In this document: piece by piece, positions 1-12,761 of the stretch | Layout of the letters: the number at the start of each line of letters is the position of its first letter | Position numbering within the stretch: position 1 is the stretch's first letter | NCBI GenBank assembly: GCA_011947345.1 | Contig: JAAVTG010000565.1 | Location: forward strand, 460,429 to 524,428 | Length of the DNA: 64,000 nt | Source: Phytophthora quininea | Taxonomy: Eukaryota; Oomycota; Peronosporomycetes; Peronosporales; Peronosporaceae | Reading direction: 5' to 3' | Made by a program: the position numbers and the translations under genes | The notes under the pieces: model-generated | Database searches by the model: none | Told to the model about the DNA's origin: nothing | What the model saw: the letters and a program-made list of their open reading frames with translations, nothing else

Positions 1-2059
1 GAACGGCGCTGTGGGAAGAGGTTAAAGAACACCAGCAGCCCGATACTCACCAAATGCGGCAGGAAGTACCACGAGCTCCAAATTGCAATGCAGCGACGGA
101 CATCCATGATCTCAAAGGCCACACCAGCGTACTGCATAGCTACCCATGTGAAAAACACACCCGCGATGTCGTAGAAGAACGCAAGCGGGTGTGATGTGCC
201 GTTGAAATACGACAGGAAAATGGAATGCGGATGTGCCTTGCGGTCCTCAGTGTAGTGGAAGTACGATCTCAGACGACGGCGCAAATCTTCACGTTTCCAA
301 TACAGCACAGAAAAACTCAGTACACCTTTCGAATCCACGGCAGAATGATAACACGTACGCTTTCCAACTTCGATGTAGATGCCGCCCAAAAGGAAGAAGA
401 GATAATACCCAGGCGAAAGTCCCTGTATGCAAGGTAACAAATACATTTAGTTATCAAGCCTGTAAGTGCCTTAGTTAATGCAATCCCGTACATGCCACAG
501 AGCGCTAACAAAAAGGAAGCCATGGTCGACATAAGACCAGATTTTCCGGACTTGGACAAGCCAACGCGCTGATAGATATCTACGAAGCAAGTGACCGCAG
601 TTAAATCGAGTTGGTGAACAGAGCTATTCGTAAATTAGCAACGTACAAGTGTTAAGCCATCGCGCGACGCCCATGTTCCAATTATTGATGGCAACACGGA
701 AGTTGGTGGGCACCTCCACGCAAAGGAGATCATTGTTCGTGATTCCATTCCTAAGGAACCCAAGGTATGTCAGAAAGAAAAAGAAAAAACAGAAATCATG
801 ACTGGTACTTACCACTTTCCAGTAGATTGAACGTAACCAACGCCAGCAGCAGCGCTTGCCGCTTCTGCCAATGACCACGCCAGGTACTGTCACGCAGTTT
901 AAGAAGATATGAGATTTAGTGAGCGAAATATAAGTTTTGAAGCGCAATTTAAACGTACGAAGCGGAAGCGGAACAGCACGACAGGAATGCACATCATGAG
1001 GCAGCGCAATGCCCAAGGGTAGTCGGGATAAAAATCAGGCGAGTCGATTTCTTCAACCGGGAATTGCAGCGATGCGAAAAAGCCCGCAGCCGAAACCTGA
1101 ACGAAGTCAATACAATAGAACCCAACGAACAAAGCAAAGACACCCAAAAATCAAAATATCGTACCACAAGAACAAAAAGGTTGCGAAGGTGAACCAGGAA
1201 TGGCGCAGCACGGATATCCTAAGACGTCGTTAAATAAATGAAATCACGTCAGTTCACTCACAGCGCAATCATCGTACCAAATGCCAGTTAGACCTACCTT
1301 CATCCAGTAGATGTAATCCTTGTACTCGAATGCGGGGCCAGCGAGGTACGTCGGGAAAAAGAAGATAAATCCTACAGCATAAAAACGACTTAAATTATTC
1401 CAACATCATGTTCCCTTAATGTCAACATCAGCAATCTCACCGAAGTACGGAATCACGCCGGGAATCTCCTGCACCTCGTTCTTGAGCATCGTAGGCGTCT
1501 TTTTCTCCTTGGGGAGTCCACCGTCGCTGTAGTTGATAGCAACGCTGCTCAACTTGAGCGTCAGAATCATCTGGGCCGAGTCCCACACAATATCCGGGCT
1601 GTGGAATTCGCGGTAGTAATGACTACAGCCACAAAACGAAAATTAGTATGTTTTTATAAAAATATACAATTCTTATAGACGAACATTGCCACGAGATACG
1701 CCAGCAGCGAAGGCAGCACAATGCGACCCACGAGCTTCCTGGGCGCCGTCAGCATCAGCAGATACACCACCACCGCTGTGCCAATTGTATGCAGCACGGC
1801 CAGGTCGAATACGAACACACCGGCGAAGAGTCCAGCCACCACATTGAACAAGTGACCTATTGCAAGAAAATATACACTTTTCGTTACAAACCATATCATT
1901 AAAATAGATTCTGGGCGTACGCGAAGTCTCGGTCCGTGCCAGGTGGATGAGCGGCGCCACGACGCTGCAGCCCGCCAGCGCCACCATGAGGCGGAAGCCG
2001 TTCACGGGGAAGCCCTCGCTGAGCGCGACGCCGTCCACGGGCCCGCGCAGGAAGTCCAT
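1..2059 (-). CDS. MBOAT-family lysophospholipid acyltransferase, 3' end beyond window
   Basis: Multi-pass membrane enzyme that would transfer an acyl chain from acyl-CoA to a lysophospholipid in the ER. Reading leftward, the first exon starts MDFLRGPVDG at 2059. Later exons give a hydrophobic NVVAGLFAGVFVFDLAVLH near 1860-1800, YYREFHSPDIVW near 1615, FFFPTYLAGPAFEYKDYIY near 1365-1305, NNWNMGVARWLNT near 690-650, and LWHGLSPGYYLFF across an intron near 500-385. The His of WHG is the family's catalytic residue, and FPTYLAGP plus the ending PGYY are typical of MBOAT1/2/5-type enzymes. The reading frame before WHG is off by one base at the five-A run 510-514. The start is chosen as the first Met before the hydrophobic stretch; it lies only 80 bases after the stop of the upstream gene. 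Exact splice sites in the middle are uncertain, and the C-terminus lies outside the window. Confidence 0.8.
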
Positions 2060-2140
2060 GAGCCACTCGAATCGATCCAAGTCTGCAAATGACACGCATG
2101 ATGATGCCACCGGATCTGTGGCCGGGATTAGCCAATCAAG

Positions 2141-5100
2141 TCACAGCAGGCGCCGAAAGGCAACTTCGCGGATGTGGAACGGCGTGGAGCTCACGCGCGC
2201 GTCCTGCATGCGGAGTTTGCTAGCGACATTGCAAAGCGATTGCCATCGTTAGTCTCGGCTATCGTAAAACAAAATATTCTGTGAACGACGTACCCGGCGG
2301 CTGTTGTTTGCAGCAGGTTGAAGCGAGTTTGCAGGGCGTTGTTGTCGCTGGCGCTGAGAGCGGTGACACCAGTCGGGGGCATATTTGCAGCGGTGTTAAG
2401 CAGAGCAATGGATGCAGGAGGCTTGGTAGCTGGCGGCAGTAGCGATGGAGGCAGCTTCTCCTGCCAGTGCACGAACGACGGCCACATCCGGAGAACAAGC
2501 TGCTGGAACTTCTGTAGGCGTTCCTACGAGTAGCACACGAGTTAGCACTTTAAAGTGAACAGAAGCTAAAAGGTTGTTCACCTCTCCGGGTTTCATCCCT
2601 GCCACCTCAGCGTCAAAGAGCTTGCGGAAGATCGACAAGGCCATGTGGTCGTCCACGATTTTCGGCAGCAACTTGAGAGCAGGCTCGCACGTCATAACTG
2701 CAGCTCAGAGCAACCAATCGCGTCAGAAGATGATATACGTACCGTGAAAACAGGGCAAATCTACCTGCAGAGGAGCTGGCAACACAAGCGAGCGTCTTCC
2801 TCACAAGGGCCATGTACTCGGCAAGGATCGGGAGCGACACGAATGGCGCGATGACAATCGGCGGCATTTTCCTGACAAACTGTTGGAGATCTTCTGCCAG
2901 CGAGTCGATCGGAACGCTTTTGATTCCCATCAGAGGAGAAGACGGTTTCGTGAACATGTTTGTCACCGCCCGCCACCCAGTACGTCGTCGCAGCAACTCG
3001 TCCTGTTCGATATCCACCGGTGCATTGGCGGTCCCTCCCCACAGCTTCTCCTTTCGTCGCATAATGTCAGATCGTTTGGCTAAAAGCTGTCTAACGGGGA
3101 TCTTGCACCAGCAGCAAACCATTTCTCGAGTTTCCTGGTCTAGACGCTCGTCATCACTGCTGGCATCGACCTCCTGAGCTGTTCTTCGGCCTTTCGAATG
3201 CTTCTTCGAGGAGTATTCTTCCTCATTGATTTTTAGGTGAACAATGAACTCTACCAGCAGGTATAAATGATCATTCACTGCATTCGTGCGAACAAGAAAC
3301 TTGTAGTTATCTTGCTTGGTAGCTTTCTTCGAGAACTCCCAAACGTCTTCTTCACCTTGGTGCCAGTACACTGGTATTTCGTGCACATTTCCTATCACCA
3401 TGCCCGCACCAACCACTTTTGGCGACGCTGCAGGTCTGTCGTTTTTAACAGCTCTTCGATTGCGTCTTGCATTAGCTGTCGATACTTGTTCCTGCTCTTG
3501 AAACAAGCACACATGGACGCAGCGCTTCACAACGTCGTCCTCCCGGGTATCAAAAGGCTTTGGGACGCCTGCAGCCCTTTTCAGCGAAACAACCGCTTGT
3601 GCCTCGACATTCTCTGCTTGTTGAAGCATCAAGTACTCGTTGCTGTTGGTGTCAAGCCGATTGAAAGCAAACCATGACGGGTCCTTCTTGTCGTTGAGTC
3701 GGGTATCGAGCGCAAGAGCTTCGATTGTCTGAGGAGAAGGAAACGAAAGCATATGCTCCATTTTATTCCCATGCAGGGCACGACAAGTCGCTGCTGACGA
3801 GATGGCAGGACGGAAATTGGATGGGATACCGAAAAACATGAGCAGGTTCCGATCGATGTCCATGGGGACACCCCGCACGAGTTTCTTCATCGCAGAGTAA
3901 GCCAATTGTGACGTTATGTCCAGAGACTCTAAGAATTGCTTCTGTTTCTTCCACCCACCCTTACCATGTTTTCGATGTAGTGTCTCCAGCTTTTTAATGA
4001 ACGCAACGAACTCTTCTTCGTTGATAAGCCCGTCCGCGTCTTTGTCGACGAAGTCCAGCAATGCCTCCTGCTCTTCCACCGAAAGTTCCACTTGAAGCAC
4101 TTTATAGATCAAGTACTCAAATTCTTGTTCGTCCAAAGCCCCGTTCTTATCGGTATCGAGAGACTGGAAGGACTGGCGAATTTCCATTTCTCGCTGCTGA
4201 GACAGTAAGTAAGTCTTCTGGGAAAGCTGGCGCTTAATGAATGCTACAAACTCGTGGAAATCTAACTGCCCATTGCGATCAACATCAGCTCTCGCCATCT
4301 CGGCCTCCAATTCCTTCGAAGAGAACTCATGGCCCAGTGCGCGTAGAACATGATTTAGCTCACGTTTGTCGATCGTAGACGTTTGATCGAGATCAAAGAA
4401 ATCAAACGCACGGCGCAGCGAGCGTTTGAGATGCGTGTGGAATTCTTCATCAGACCGAGTGGTTTCCTCTTCACCCTCGTCACTCTCGTTACCGTCGTGT
4501 TCGTCCACCGAGCCTTCTTCTTCCAATTCGTTAGTATCATCCGGTTGTTCAGGTTTAGCTCGACGTCTGATTTTTGTCCTCTTGCCCGTTGCATTCGGCG
4601 AAGCTGCTCAACATCTAAGCCGGACGATGACCCGTTATTGTCTGAAAAGTCTGAAGCTGCATCATCGCCACTAGTAGCAAATGTACTCGGATGAATATTC
4701 TGTCGTGGACGAGCTGATCTTGAGCGATTAATATTTCGCTTTCGTCTTGAAGTAGATCGTTTCATTGTTCGGCGACGTGGAGATGGAGCGTGTCGGTGAG
4801 ATATGGGCAGTCGTTGACTACTGCGACGGCGCGTCTTAGAAGCCAAACGCTGGCTTTTACTTCTTCTCGTAGTGGATTTCGGAGTCATCTTCTCGCTACG
4901 GTCTAGTCTTGATTTTTCTCGTGATGCGGTCTTGGGGTTTTCATCACTCTCGTGGCCTTTGCTTTCATCATCGGTATCAGTTGGTGTCTTCATCTTATCT
5001 GAATATGATTTCTTTTCTCTTCGACGAGTTGCCTTGATTTTCCCAGGTTTGTCTTCTTCGGTTCCCGTTGAAGATGAAACAGCGCGCTGTTTCGTGTTGT

Positions 5101-6633
5101 TCCTCTTGGACATGTTTCGCTTGCTCCTAGGTTTTGTAGCTTTTATTTGGTTATCCGAACTGGAGCCGCGGCCTCTTTGTCATCTTCTGATGAATCCGAA
5201 TGCTGGTTACGATGTCGACCTCCCCGTTTTGTGCTCTGCGTCGCACTGCGTTCTTCATCACTTGAGGTCGATTCTACCTCGTTTTGTTTCTTTGCCGCAC
5301 GTTTCTTAGTTCGTACTTCTCTGTTATTCTCTCCTGGAGAAGACGATGCGTTGCTTGACTTGGGGGATCTCGTTGTGTTCGTGCTTTTCGATTTCCTCCT
5401 TTAGCAGGCTGCTTCCGTGCGAAGGCTTTTGTGATTCCCCAGCTAAAGGAGTTTCGTACATTTCGCTTCGGTCTGTGTTTACAACATCCGCGGTGCTTGT
5501 GTCGCTGTTGTTTCCGGTCTTGTCTTGATCCAAACCTTTTCTTTGTCTACTTCCTTGCTTTGCGCTCGGCAAAGAAAATAATGAGATAAACTCGCTGTAC
5601 TGGATCCTGCCGTCGCCATCGACATCGTATTCGTCCACCAAGCACCGAATCTGGGCGTCCGTGAGAGGAAGACCCATCTCCAGCAGCGACTCCTTGAGTT
5701 CAATAGCGTCAATCTCGCCGTTTCTATCGTTGTCTATAGCCTTAAAAACCTCGTCCAGCTTCCAGCCGTGTTTCTTTTCAGCCTCCTCGATCAAAACCTT
5801 CACTCGTTCGTGGACCTTCTTCACATCCAGATGCAGAAGCGGCTGGAGCCATTGAGCAAACTGCATATAATCGATTCCAAGTTGCTGATTCTCATACTCG
5901 TACTCAAATCTATCCACCAATGCGCTCACGTGCGCCGCGGTCAAACGAAACGTCGGTCCTTGGTCATCTCTCTCCAGTGCTCTCTCGAACTGCGTCGACG
6001 TGATCCAGCCTTTCTTCTTCCTGTCCAGCTTCTCCAATCCAGCCGCAATATTGTATGACGTCGATGACTGCTTCTTCCCGTCGTACTTGGAGATGCTTTC
6101 TCTCAGCAGCCCTGCAATCTCACTCAACTTTTCAGAGTCTCGGACGTTGCAGGCAAAGTCCACAAAGGCTGCGTAATCAACCAGCTGCGTCTTCTTCTCA
6201 GCGTTATTGTCCCCTTCACTATCACTTTCTGCTGCTTTTCCACTCTGGAAGCAGGCTGCGAGCACGTCAAACTCCTTTTATTGTCCAGATGCACCCCCAT
6301 CTTGACTAGACACTTGATGAACCTCTCGGTCTTGATCACTCCCCGGCGCCCTGCTTCGTCGTACGTGGCGAACTGCTCCAGCCAGTGGCGGCTAGCTCGA
6401 CGCTGCGCTTGGCCCGCCATCGCGCTGTACACTGCCTCCACAATGGAATACTCCAGCAGAGGGGCTCTCTTCATCCGCCCTGCCTTCTTGTGACGCTGCT
6501 GACGGCCCCGCTCATCGCTGGAACTCGAGCGACTCGCTCTCTCGCTCCTCTGCATCTTCTGCTGCCTTCGAGATGCTCGTGAGTCTCCATCAGAGGCGGA
6601 CGAGCTCAGCGCTCGACTGCGACGAGAACTCAT
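2141..6633 (-). CDS. EF-hand protein with nephrocystin-1-like C-terminal domain (about 1432 aa)
   Basis: One gene of four exons (6633-2765, 2697-2582, 2523-2294, 2219-2141; introns 67, 58 and 74 bases). The N-terminal part has a Ser/Arg-rich head, two degenerate EF-hands, then canonical loops DNDRNGEIDAIE and DVDGDGRIQYSE. A basic Ser/Lys/Arg-rich linker follows. Four more EF-hands come next: DLDQTSTIDKRE, DVDRNGQLDFHE, DTDKNGALDEQE and DKDADGLINEEE. The C-terminal 500 residues (WFAFNRLD, CCWCKIPVRQLL, PPIVIAPFVSLPILAEYMAL, LLPKIVDDHMALSIFRKLFD) resemble the conserved tail of nephrocystin-1, a ciliary transition-zone protein. The frame is broken at the short runs 6276-6279, 5406-5408, 5400-5402, 5146-5148 and 4543-4544. 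Adding one base at each gives 4299 coding bases, divisible by three. I infer a calcium-responsive role at the flagellar base of zoospores. The NPHP1 match was made by eye. Confidence 0.72.
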
Positions 6634-6740
6634 GGCGCCGCGGATCGATTGATGCAAGTGACCTTTCAGTTGAAGTTGGATTTCAACCAATCGGAAACAG
6701 TCGTCGTATCATTGCCAAAACTGAATCGACTAACGTGAGG

Positions 6741-8189
6741 ATGTTCCTGCGAGCTGTACGCGGACACGCCAAGCTGGGGCGGCGCTGGTGGCCACCCCAC
6801 TGGCCTTCTACCAGCACGAGACGAGGGCCGAGCAGCGAGTGTATGCCAGCGGGTACGAGGATTCCGTCGTCTTTGCAGCCAATGGGGTGCTGAGTGGCGT
6901 GTCAATTGTGTTAATGCCATCCAGCGAAGCGTTGGGTCGCGGCGTGCGTCTGGAGCTCTGGAAGGCGCAGGTAGAGCACTCAATACTATTGTAATGGTGG
7001 GAGTGAGGTGGCACTTATTCTGCGCGTTTGGCGGAGCAGCATGAGAACGTCGTGGTGCTGGATCTTGAGAGCGAGCTGATTCAGCTCGGGATGACGCGCA
7101 TCCGCGACTACGAGAACGATGGTGAGGCAAATAGCACCACAGTGTTTGGAAGAAGATTCAGTACCGATACTTTTGAGTTGATGCTGGACAGGAGCGAGAT
7201 TTACGCACGACGCCAATGGAGTGCTGCGGTCGACGTTAGACTTGGCGCTCACGGAGCTTCCCAACGACGAGGAGGTCTAGCACCAGCTTTTGGTAAGATA
7301 CCTGTTGATTTTAGCGTATTGATACCGCTGTTCATATGCGATACAGGCTGTGGTGACGACCCCGCGCGGATACAAAGCTGAAGGACTCTTGTTCGAGGAC
7401 GATGTCAAGGTGTGCGGCATCACCATCGCAGTAAAGCCGGAGGTTCAACAAGGGTACGTCACATGGAGGCGGTTTGTTATTGAGCAACATACTTATTTTT
7501 TATCGATAGTCTGTCACGGGTTCTGCGGATGTCGTTGCCCTTCGATGCGAAATATGGGGATATCCTTGTGCAGCAGGTTGCGAAGGGCGGGATGAAGGTA
7601 ACAGCAGATTCGATAGCTACTATAGTAATCTTTCAGAGGCTCAATTACGATTTTGTGTAGATCGCCAAGGCTCAGCTTCCCGACGACATCGATGACCATG
7701 AAATTCTGCTGCTCTGTCCAGAGCTAGCGTCTGTTTCCCAAGTCGACAAAGCCATTCATGTGAGGTTTTTATCCCATGCATTTGTGTGTCAATCTGTGAC
7801 GTTTCCTCGCTGTCTCGTAGCTCCTTATGCAGCAGGGTGTTGAGGAGGAGAAAATCACAGTGGTGGCGCTCGTGACCTGCCCTGAAGCGGCCGATAGCTT
7901 CTGCAAGGTTAGCACTTATACGCCAACACAGCAGCTATTTGTTTTCTTACAGCGCCTTCATCGTTAGGCTTTTGGTGACGCAAGGTTGGTGACGGCATCG
8001 TTTGATTCCCGTCTCGACAGCGAGGGTCACATCGTACCAGGCATCGGTGCTTTTGAAGAGCGCTACCTCGGTGCTCCCAGTTCGGTCGTTCCGGAGGTTG
8101 ACGATCCCGCTGTGAACGGTAGTGGCGACGAAAACGCTCTGAAAAACAAGATCTCAAAGAAGCTGTCGTCATGGTTTGCGAAGGACTGA
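6741..8189 (+). CDS. Uracil phosphoribosyltransferase-like protein lacking the PRPP loop
   Basis: Eight exons: 6741-6970, 7040-7121, 7192-7292, 7347-7453, 7510-7597, 7661-7759, 7821-7907 and 7968-8189. The order of motifs follows UPRT: TRIRD, VTTPRGYKAEG, VCGITIAVKPEVQQGL, LLMQQGVEEEKITVVALVTC and the ending GHIVPGIGAFEERYLG, which matches the GYIVPGLGD-type uracil-binding C-terminus. Where an active enzyme has the PRPP-binding DPMLATG-type loop, this protein reads ILLLCPELASVSQ, so it is probably not a phosphoribosyltransferase. An extra N-terminal region of about 75 residues starts MFLRAVRGHAKLG and could be a targeting segment. One base is missing at the four-G run 6776-6779, and an in-frame TAG sits at 7278-7280. 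The stop could be a miscall or could mean that the gene is dead. The gene diverges from the EF-hand gene, with start codons 108 bases apart. Confidence 0.68.
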
Positions 8190-9255
8190 TGGGTTTTCGG
8201 CCCACGCATAGACAAATGTCCGTCTACAGATGTACGTAGCTGTTGAAGAAGCGCGTAGCAAATACAAGCTTCTGCAATAAGCGACGAGAGAATTTGTTCC
8301 AATGTCATGTTGAAGTGCTTGCGAGAAGGTGTGCGACGCAGATGATACCTCTGCCATGTGCTTCATTCCCACGAAGAGACAAGAACACTTTTGTGGCAAA
8401 GCGGTCTCGTTTTCTGCCGCATCAAATTTGTGCTGGGGCTGTACAGTTCAGCATCTGGTGGTGGCGCCAAGCGTGTCATCAAAGCCAACCTCGACATTTG
8501 AGGACACTCGCCCAAGCGACTATTTTGCCATTACGTATGATAACGTCGCTCGGCCCATCTCGGTCCATCTAGCAGGATGGACATTTCATGAAGTGATGAC
8601 AGAACCACCGACACGGAAATGAATTGCTTCACCATGCACCCAAGCTCATGAAGCGCCTTGGCACCATTGCTTTCTAGCGGAACCTCTTTTGAGTGCTGAA
8701 ACTAGTTGAAGATTTTGCAGCTACGATGAGGATGTCCTCAACGTGGTGGCAGCGAGCGCAGGCCTATCCAGTGCATGCCATTCAACTGATGGCAGCCAAG
8801 CCAGCAAGCAATCGTTCTCCCCCACAAAACCAACTGGTGTCGTCCCAAACACGAGCATCTTTGAAAGGGACCCCTTTCGTGGAGTATGCTAACGAAACGG
8901 AGTCCGTATGGCGATGGGCAGGTTCGAGGCAAAGTATCTTCCTCAAAAGGTGTCGAGCATGGCAAACCAACTCCATGTGTTCAACGACAAAAGCTCCATA
9001 TTGCAGGGACAAAGTGCGATCAAACCGATCCTCGTTGCGTGCGGCTGAGTGTGAGGATATCGAGAACCAGAGGAGCCTAAACCTCCCGAAGCTCCCCTTG
9101 CTCTCCAATCGCATTAACAACACCTCACATCGAGCACCTAATCCGTCCCGAACTCGCATTTTGCCGGGCCTCGCGCTGTCTTCCAAGTCGAACCAACGGT
9201 TCATTCTCATTTTCGCCGCCCGCAGCACAACCGACCTCAGCCCGCCGATCCACGA
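8190..9255 (+). other. Stretch without a recognisable gene
   Basis: Open stretches exist in several frames (for example 8329-8622 and 8693-9289 on +, 8782-9228 on -). None has a recognisable motif, and the most protein-like segments (FAITYDNVARPISVHLAG; NVVAASAGLSSACHS) lie in different frames separated by stops. It may be a decayed gene or the 3' flank of the upstream gene and the promoter of the transporter copy that follows. Confidence 0.4.
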
Positions 9256-10696
9256 TGGTGACTACCACCAACTCATTCGGCTCGACTAGCCAGGCGTCCG
9301 AAACCACTCCGCTCAAGGTCTCCCAGCGCGGTCCGCGTCGACGCACTGAGCAGTAGTTCAATAACGTGTTCATAATCAACTTCCTCGAGTTCGCTACCGA
9401 GTCGTCGCGTGGCGTGGTGCTGCCGACGCTGTTCCTGTACACGTCGTCCCTGGGCGGCGATTTGGCCTCCATGAGCCTCATCAACGCGCTCTTCTCGGTG
9501 GGTCGGCTCTTTTCGTCGACAGCTTTCGGGTGGATGTGCGACCGCTACTCGTTACCTCTTTTCGATGGTGATCTGCCTCGTCGGGAATGTCATCTACATG
9601 ATCGCGGACTCGCACGTGACTGGCAGCTTGACCGCGCTGGCGCTGAGCCGCTTGATTGTCGGTATCGGCGGCGGCAACCGCAGCGTGTGCCGTGCCGACG
9701 TCGCCTCGATCACGACGATCAACCAGCGCCTCCCGTACCTCACAATTCTGGTCATGGTCGTGTTCTTCGGCTACGCGCTGACCTCCGGTCTCGGCAGCCT
9801 GGTGGCCGACTTGGACGTGTACTTTTGCGGACTACACTTGAACAAGTTCACTTCACCGGGTTTGATCCTCGTGATCCTGAATATCGTAGCGATCGTCGGC
9901 ATCCTAACGGTGTACGACGAACCCATCTCTGTCCACGACGGTCCGGAGGAGAGCACGCCCAAGGGACCAAGCAACACGCTAAGTAACCAGACGACGATGC
10001 CCGACCGGATCGTGAACATCGGTGTGATTATCTTTATCATCCTGAATTTTAACGCGCGCGGCATATTGTCCGTGTTCGAGACGATCAACGTGCCGCTGTT
10101 CATCCAAGCAACTGGAAGTGATCCGGAGAGTGTGAGTGCAATGGTGGACGCGTCCAACTTCCAGTTCTACCTGGGACTTCTGGGCTTGTTGTCGTACTTC
10201 TCGATCGAGTACTTCCGCCACCGCGTCCGCGACGTGAACTGGGTACACTTGGGCTTCGCCATGATCCTTTTGGGCAACGTGTTGCTATCAATGGTGCCCG
10301 GAAGCTTGACGTTCCGCGAGCTCTCTGTCGCCGAGTTCCTGGTGTGGAGCGTAGGCTGCCCCATTTCCACCACCGTGGTGTTGGCGGCCTTTTCAAAGCT
10401 GCTGGGTGGTCGACCGCAGGGAACCCTCATGGGCATCCTCGGCTCGACGGCCTGCATCTCGCGCAGCATCTTGCCGTTCTTCCCGGCTGTTCCTGACACT
10501 GGTGCCCATGTTCTGGATCAACATTGCGCTGTGTGCGGTCAGCATCGCACTGTTGCTTTGGTACACTGGGCTGGTGCGGCAGGCGAAGGCCGAGTTGTTG
10601 GCGGACCTGGAGAACGCCTACCGAGTGTTTTCGCCCCCGAACGACCCTCGATCTCCGCTGGATTCCGACCGAGTCGACTTTGCCGATGACGAGTAG
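9256..10696 (+). pseudogene. MFS transporter, cluster copy 1, broken
   Basis: Member of the six-gene transporter cluster. The family has 12 hydrophobic segments, the loop GWMCDRYSFRS between helices 2 and 3, and the helix-4 signature GNRSVCRADVA, resembling MFSD8/CLN7-type major-facilitator proteins. The coding sequence starts at 9256. It meets TAG where the other copies have TGG in the QWYTN motif (9352-9354), a point change rather than a homopolymer slip. After CDRYS near 9550 about ten bases are missing relative to the other copies, shifting the frame. A third frame change lies near 10490, before the normal ending SPPNDPRSPLDSDR. From 9565 to 10480 the frame is otherwise open and well conserved. 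The copy is probably dead, although an internal start at about 9366 could give a short N-terminal fragment. Confidence 0.75.
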
Positions 10697-11269
10697 ATGC
10701 TGCTGGTGTTTAGAGCTTGCATCTTCACTAAAAATTCACAGCTCGTTAGAATTGTGTTTTGTGTAGCAGTATCACAGTCCGTGACGGGTGACGCGAGTAG
10801 CAGTAACGCTGAGGTATTTCAAAAGAATCCGGTACAGCATTCCAACAACAGACCACCCCGAGGCGTAATTTAAACTAAATGAGCGTCAACGCGTCCACTT
10901 TTATCAATAGCTCGAGCATCATACTGCAGAGCTTATTCACGACTTCACTGGATTGGTCACTCGCGGTGTTAACTCTCTTCGTCTGAAAGGTGTCCGACCA
11001 AAATTCAAACAAGGAAAGCAGCACGTGAATTTCGTTGCGGAGTGGCATTGACAACTACCATGAACGATGGAATGGATTGCTGGAAACCTGCCGAATTTTA
11101 CTAAAGGCCCACAGGGGCAGATACCGCCGCACGGTATTCTCGTCGACCAGCAGTCCAACCCTCAAAGGCATCCATACACTTTGATCTTTTCGTATATGTA
11201 GCCATGTATCAAGATTAGTATTACGTAACTGAAGAAAGGGGAGACCGTCACAACGGACACTACTGCAAG
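10697..11269. other. Intergenic region
   Basis: No gene or convincing regulatory motif was seen between transporter copy 1 and the OTU gene. Sequence is mixed, with no repeats. Confidence 0.5.
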
Positions 11270-12610
11270 ATGCCGCTGAATTTCAAGCTCACGTTCTCGA
11301 CCGGCGCGTCCATGAAGCTCATGGGGCTGGCGGACGACACGACGCTGGATGGACTGCGTGTTCTGATCTTCGAGAAGAGCTCGATCGCTCTGCAGGACCA
11401 GCACGGTTGGTTGGAATAACGATGTATCATCGTTGATTAACACTAAAAGTGATTTTGTCTGCAGTCATGACTGGGTATCCCCAAAGCTGATCGAAGGATC
11501 GGGAGTACGTACTATTGCTGCTTGAAGTGAAGGCATTCGGCTGAGAGAGATGACGCTTGCGGCTGCAGGAGAGCACGTTGGCATCGCTGGGCATCCGAAC
11601 AGGCTCGGTGCTGGTGCTGAAGGAGGCGCCGCAGACTGGCGCGCAACCCAATAAGACCACCACCGTATTCATGCGGCGTGTTATGCCGGCAGACAACAGC
11701 TGTCTGTTTCATGCAATTGGGTGTGTAGTGGTGGGGATCGAGATCTCTGCTGACTTGTTCTAACGCTTTGGGGTTTGCTGTGAAGATACGCGATCGGCAA
11801 AGGAAGAGAAAACGGACCGACGATGCGGCAGCTCATTAAGGTGCGTATCAAAGCGTTTGGCTGAATGATGATAGTATCTTAGAGCTAACTTCTTGTTGAG
11901 TAGGACACAATTCTTGCCGATCCCGAGACGTACTCGGAAGTGTTCCTAGGCCGGCCAGTGTTCGAATACTGCGCGTGGATCATGGACGACAAGTCCTGGG
12001 GCGGAGAGATTGAGCTCTCCATCCTATCCACCTACTTCAAAGTGGAGATGGTCGTCTTCGACGTGACGAGTATGAGCCGACTTTGCTACGGCGAAGACCA
12101 AGGATTCACGCAGCGCATGTTCCTACTCTACGACGGTATTCATTACGACCTGGTTGTGGAGACGCCCTCTACTACAGCTTCCGAGCGGCAAGATATTTCT
12201 CTTTTCGCAATCAACGACTTTACTAAGGTATTTAGCTGCGATTCCGACAAATATTGTTCTATCCACTAATTGATTGGTTTGTATCGCTTAGGTTGAACGA
12301 GCAAGCGAAGTTGCAGTGGAGGCCCATCAGGTATCATAGGGACTCTTGATTATTTCCCACCCCCAAATCAGTTGCTGACGTGTTTGACACTGAGCAGAAG
12401 CACGAGTTTACCGACGTCAGTCGCTTCAGCATCGTGTGCATGGTGTGCCAAAGCACTTTTGTCGGCCAGGTCAGATGCTGCTTGCTTTAGTATTTAAACG
12501 TCGGGGTTTTGCTCATGTTTGTTCTTCATTTTTTGCAGAAGGAGGCAATTGCTCATTCCGAAGCCACAGGCCATCAACAATTTGGTGAGATCAAGCCGTC
12601 TGCACGTTGA
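11270..12610 (+). CDS. OTU1/YOD1-type deubiquitinase
   Basis: Thiol protease that would remove ubiquitin chains, acting with the p97/CDC48 machinery in ER-associated degradation. The order matches OTU1: a ubiquitin/UBX-like N-terminus (MPLNFKLTFSTGASMKL to SVLVLKEAPQ), an OTU domain and a C-terminal C2H2 finger (CMVCQSTF then HSEATGH). The catalytic Cys is in PADNSCLFHAIG and the His in LLYDGIHYDL. Eight exons fit well: 11270-11405, 11465-11504, 11569-11720, 11786-11840, 11904-12227, 12292-12330, 12398-12469 and 12539-12610. One base is missing at the four-C run 11479-11482; with it the total is 891 bases (296 aa), close to the usual length. The gene lies inside the transporter cluster but has no functional link to it that I can see. 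Confidence 0.9.
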
Positions 12611-12761
12611 GAACGGCAAAGGAGAAGCATAGACGACTTTATTAGACGTTATAGATGCACTAAACGATTGCAAGAAATGAACCTTAGCATTTCAGGAGTA
12701 AGTGAGAGCTTTGGTCTCATCAGCATGAGAAATCTGTAAGCAAGGAGTCACTTCGCCACTC

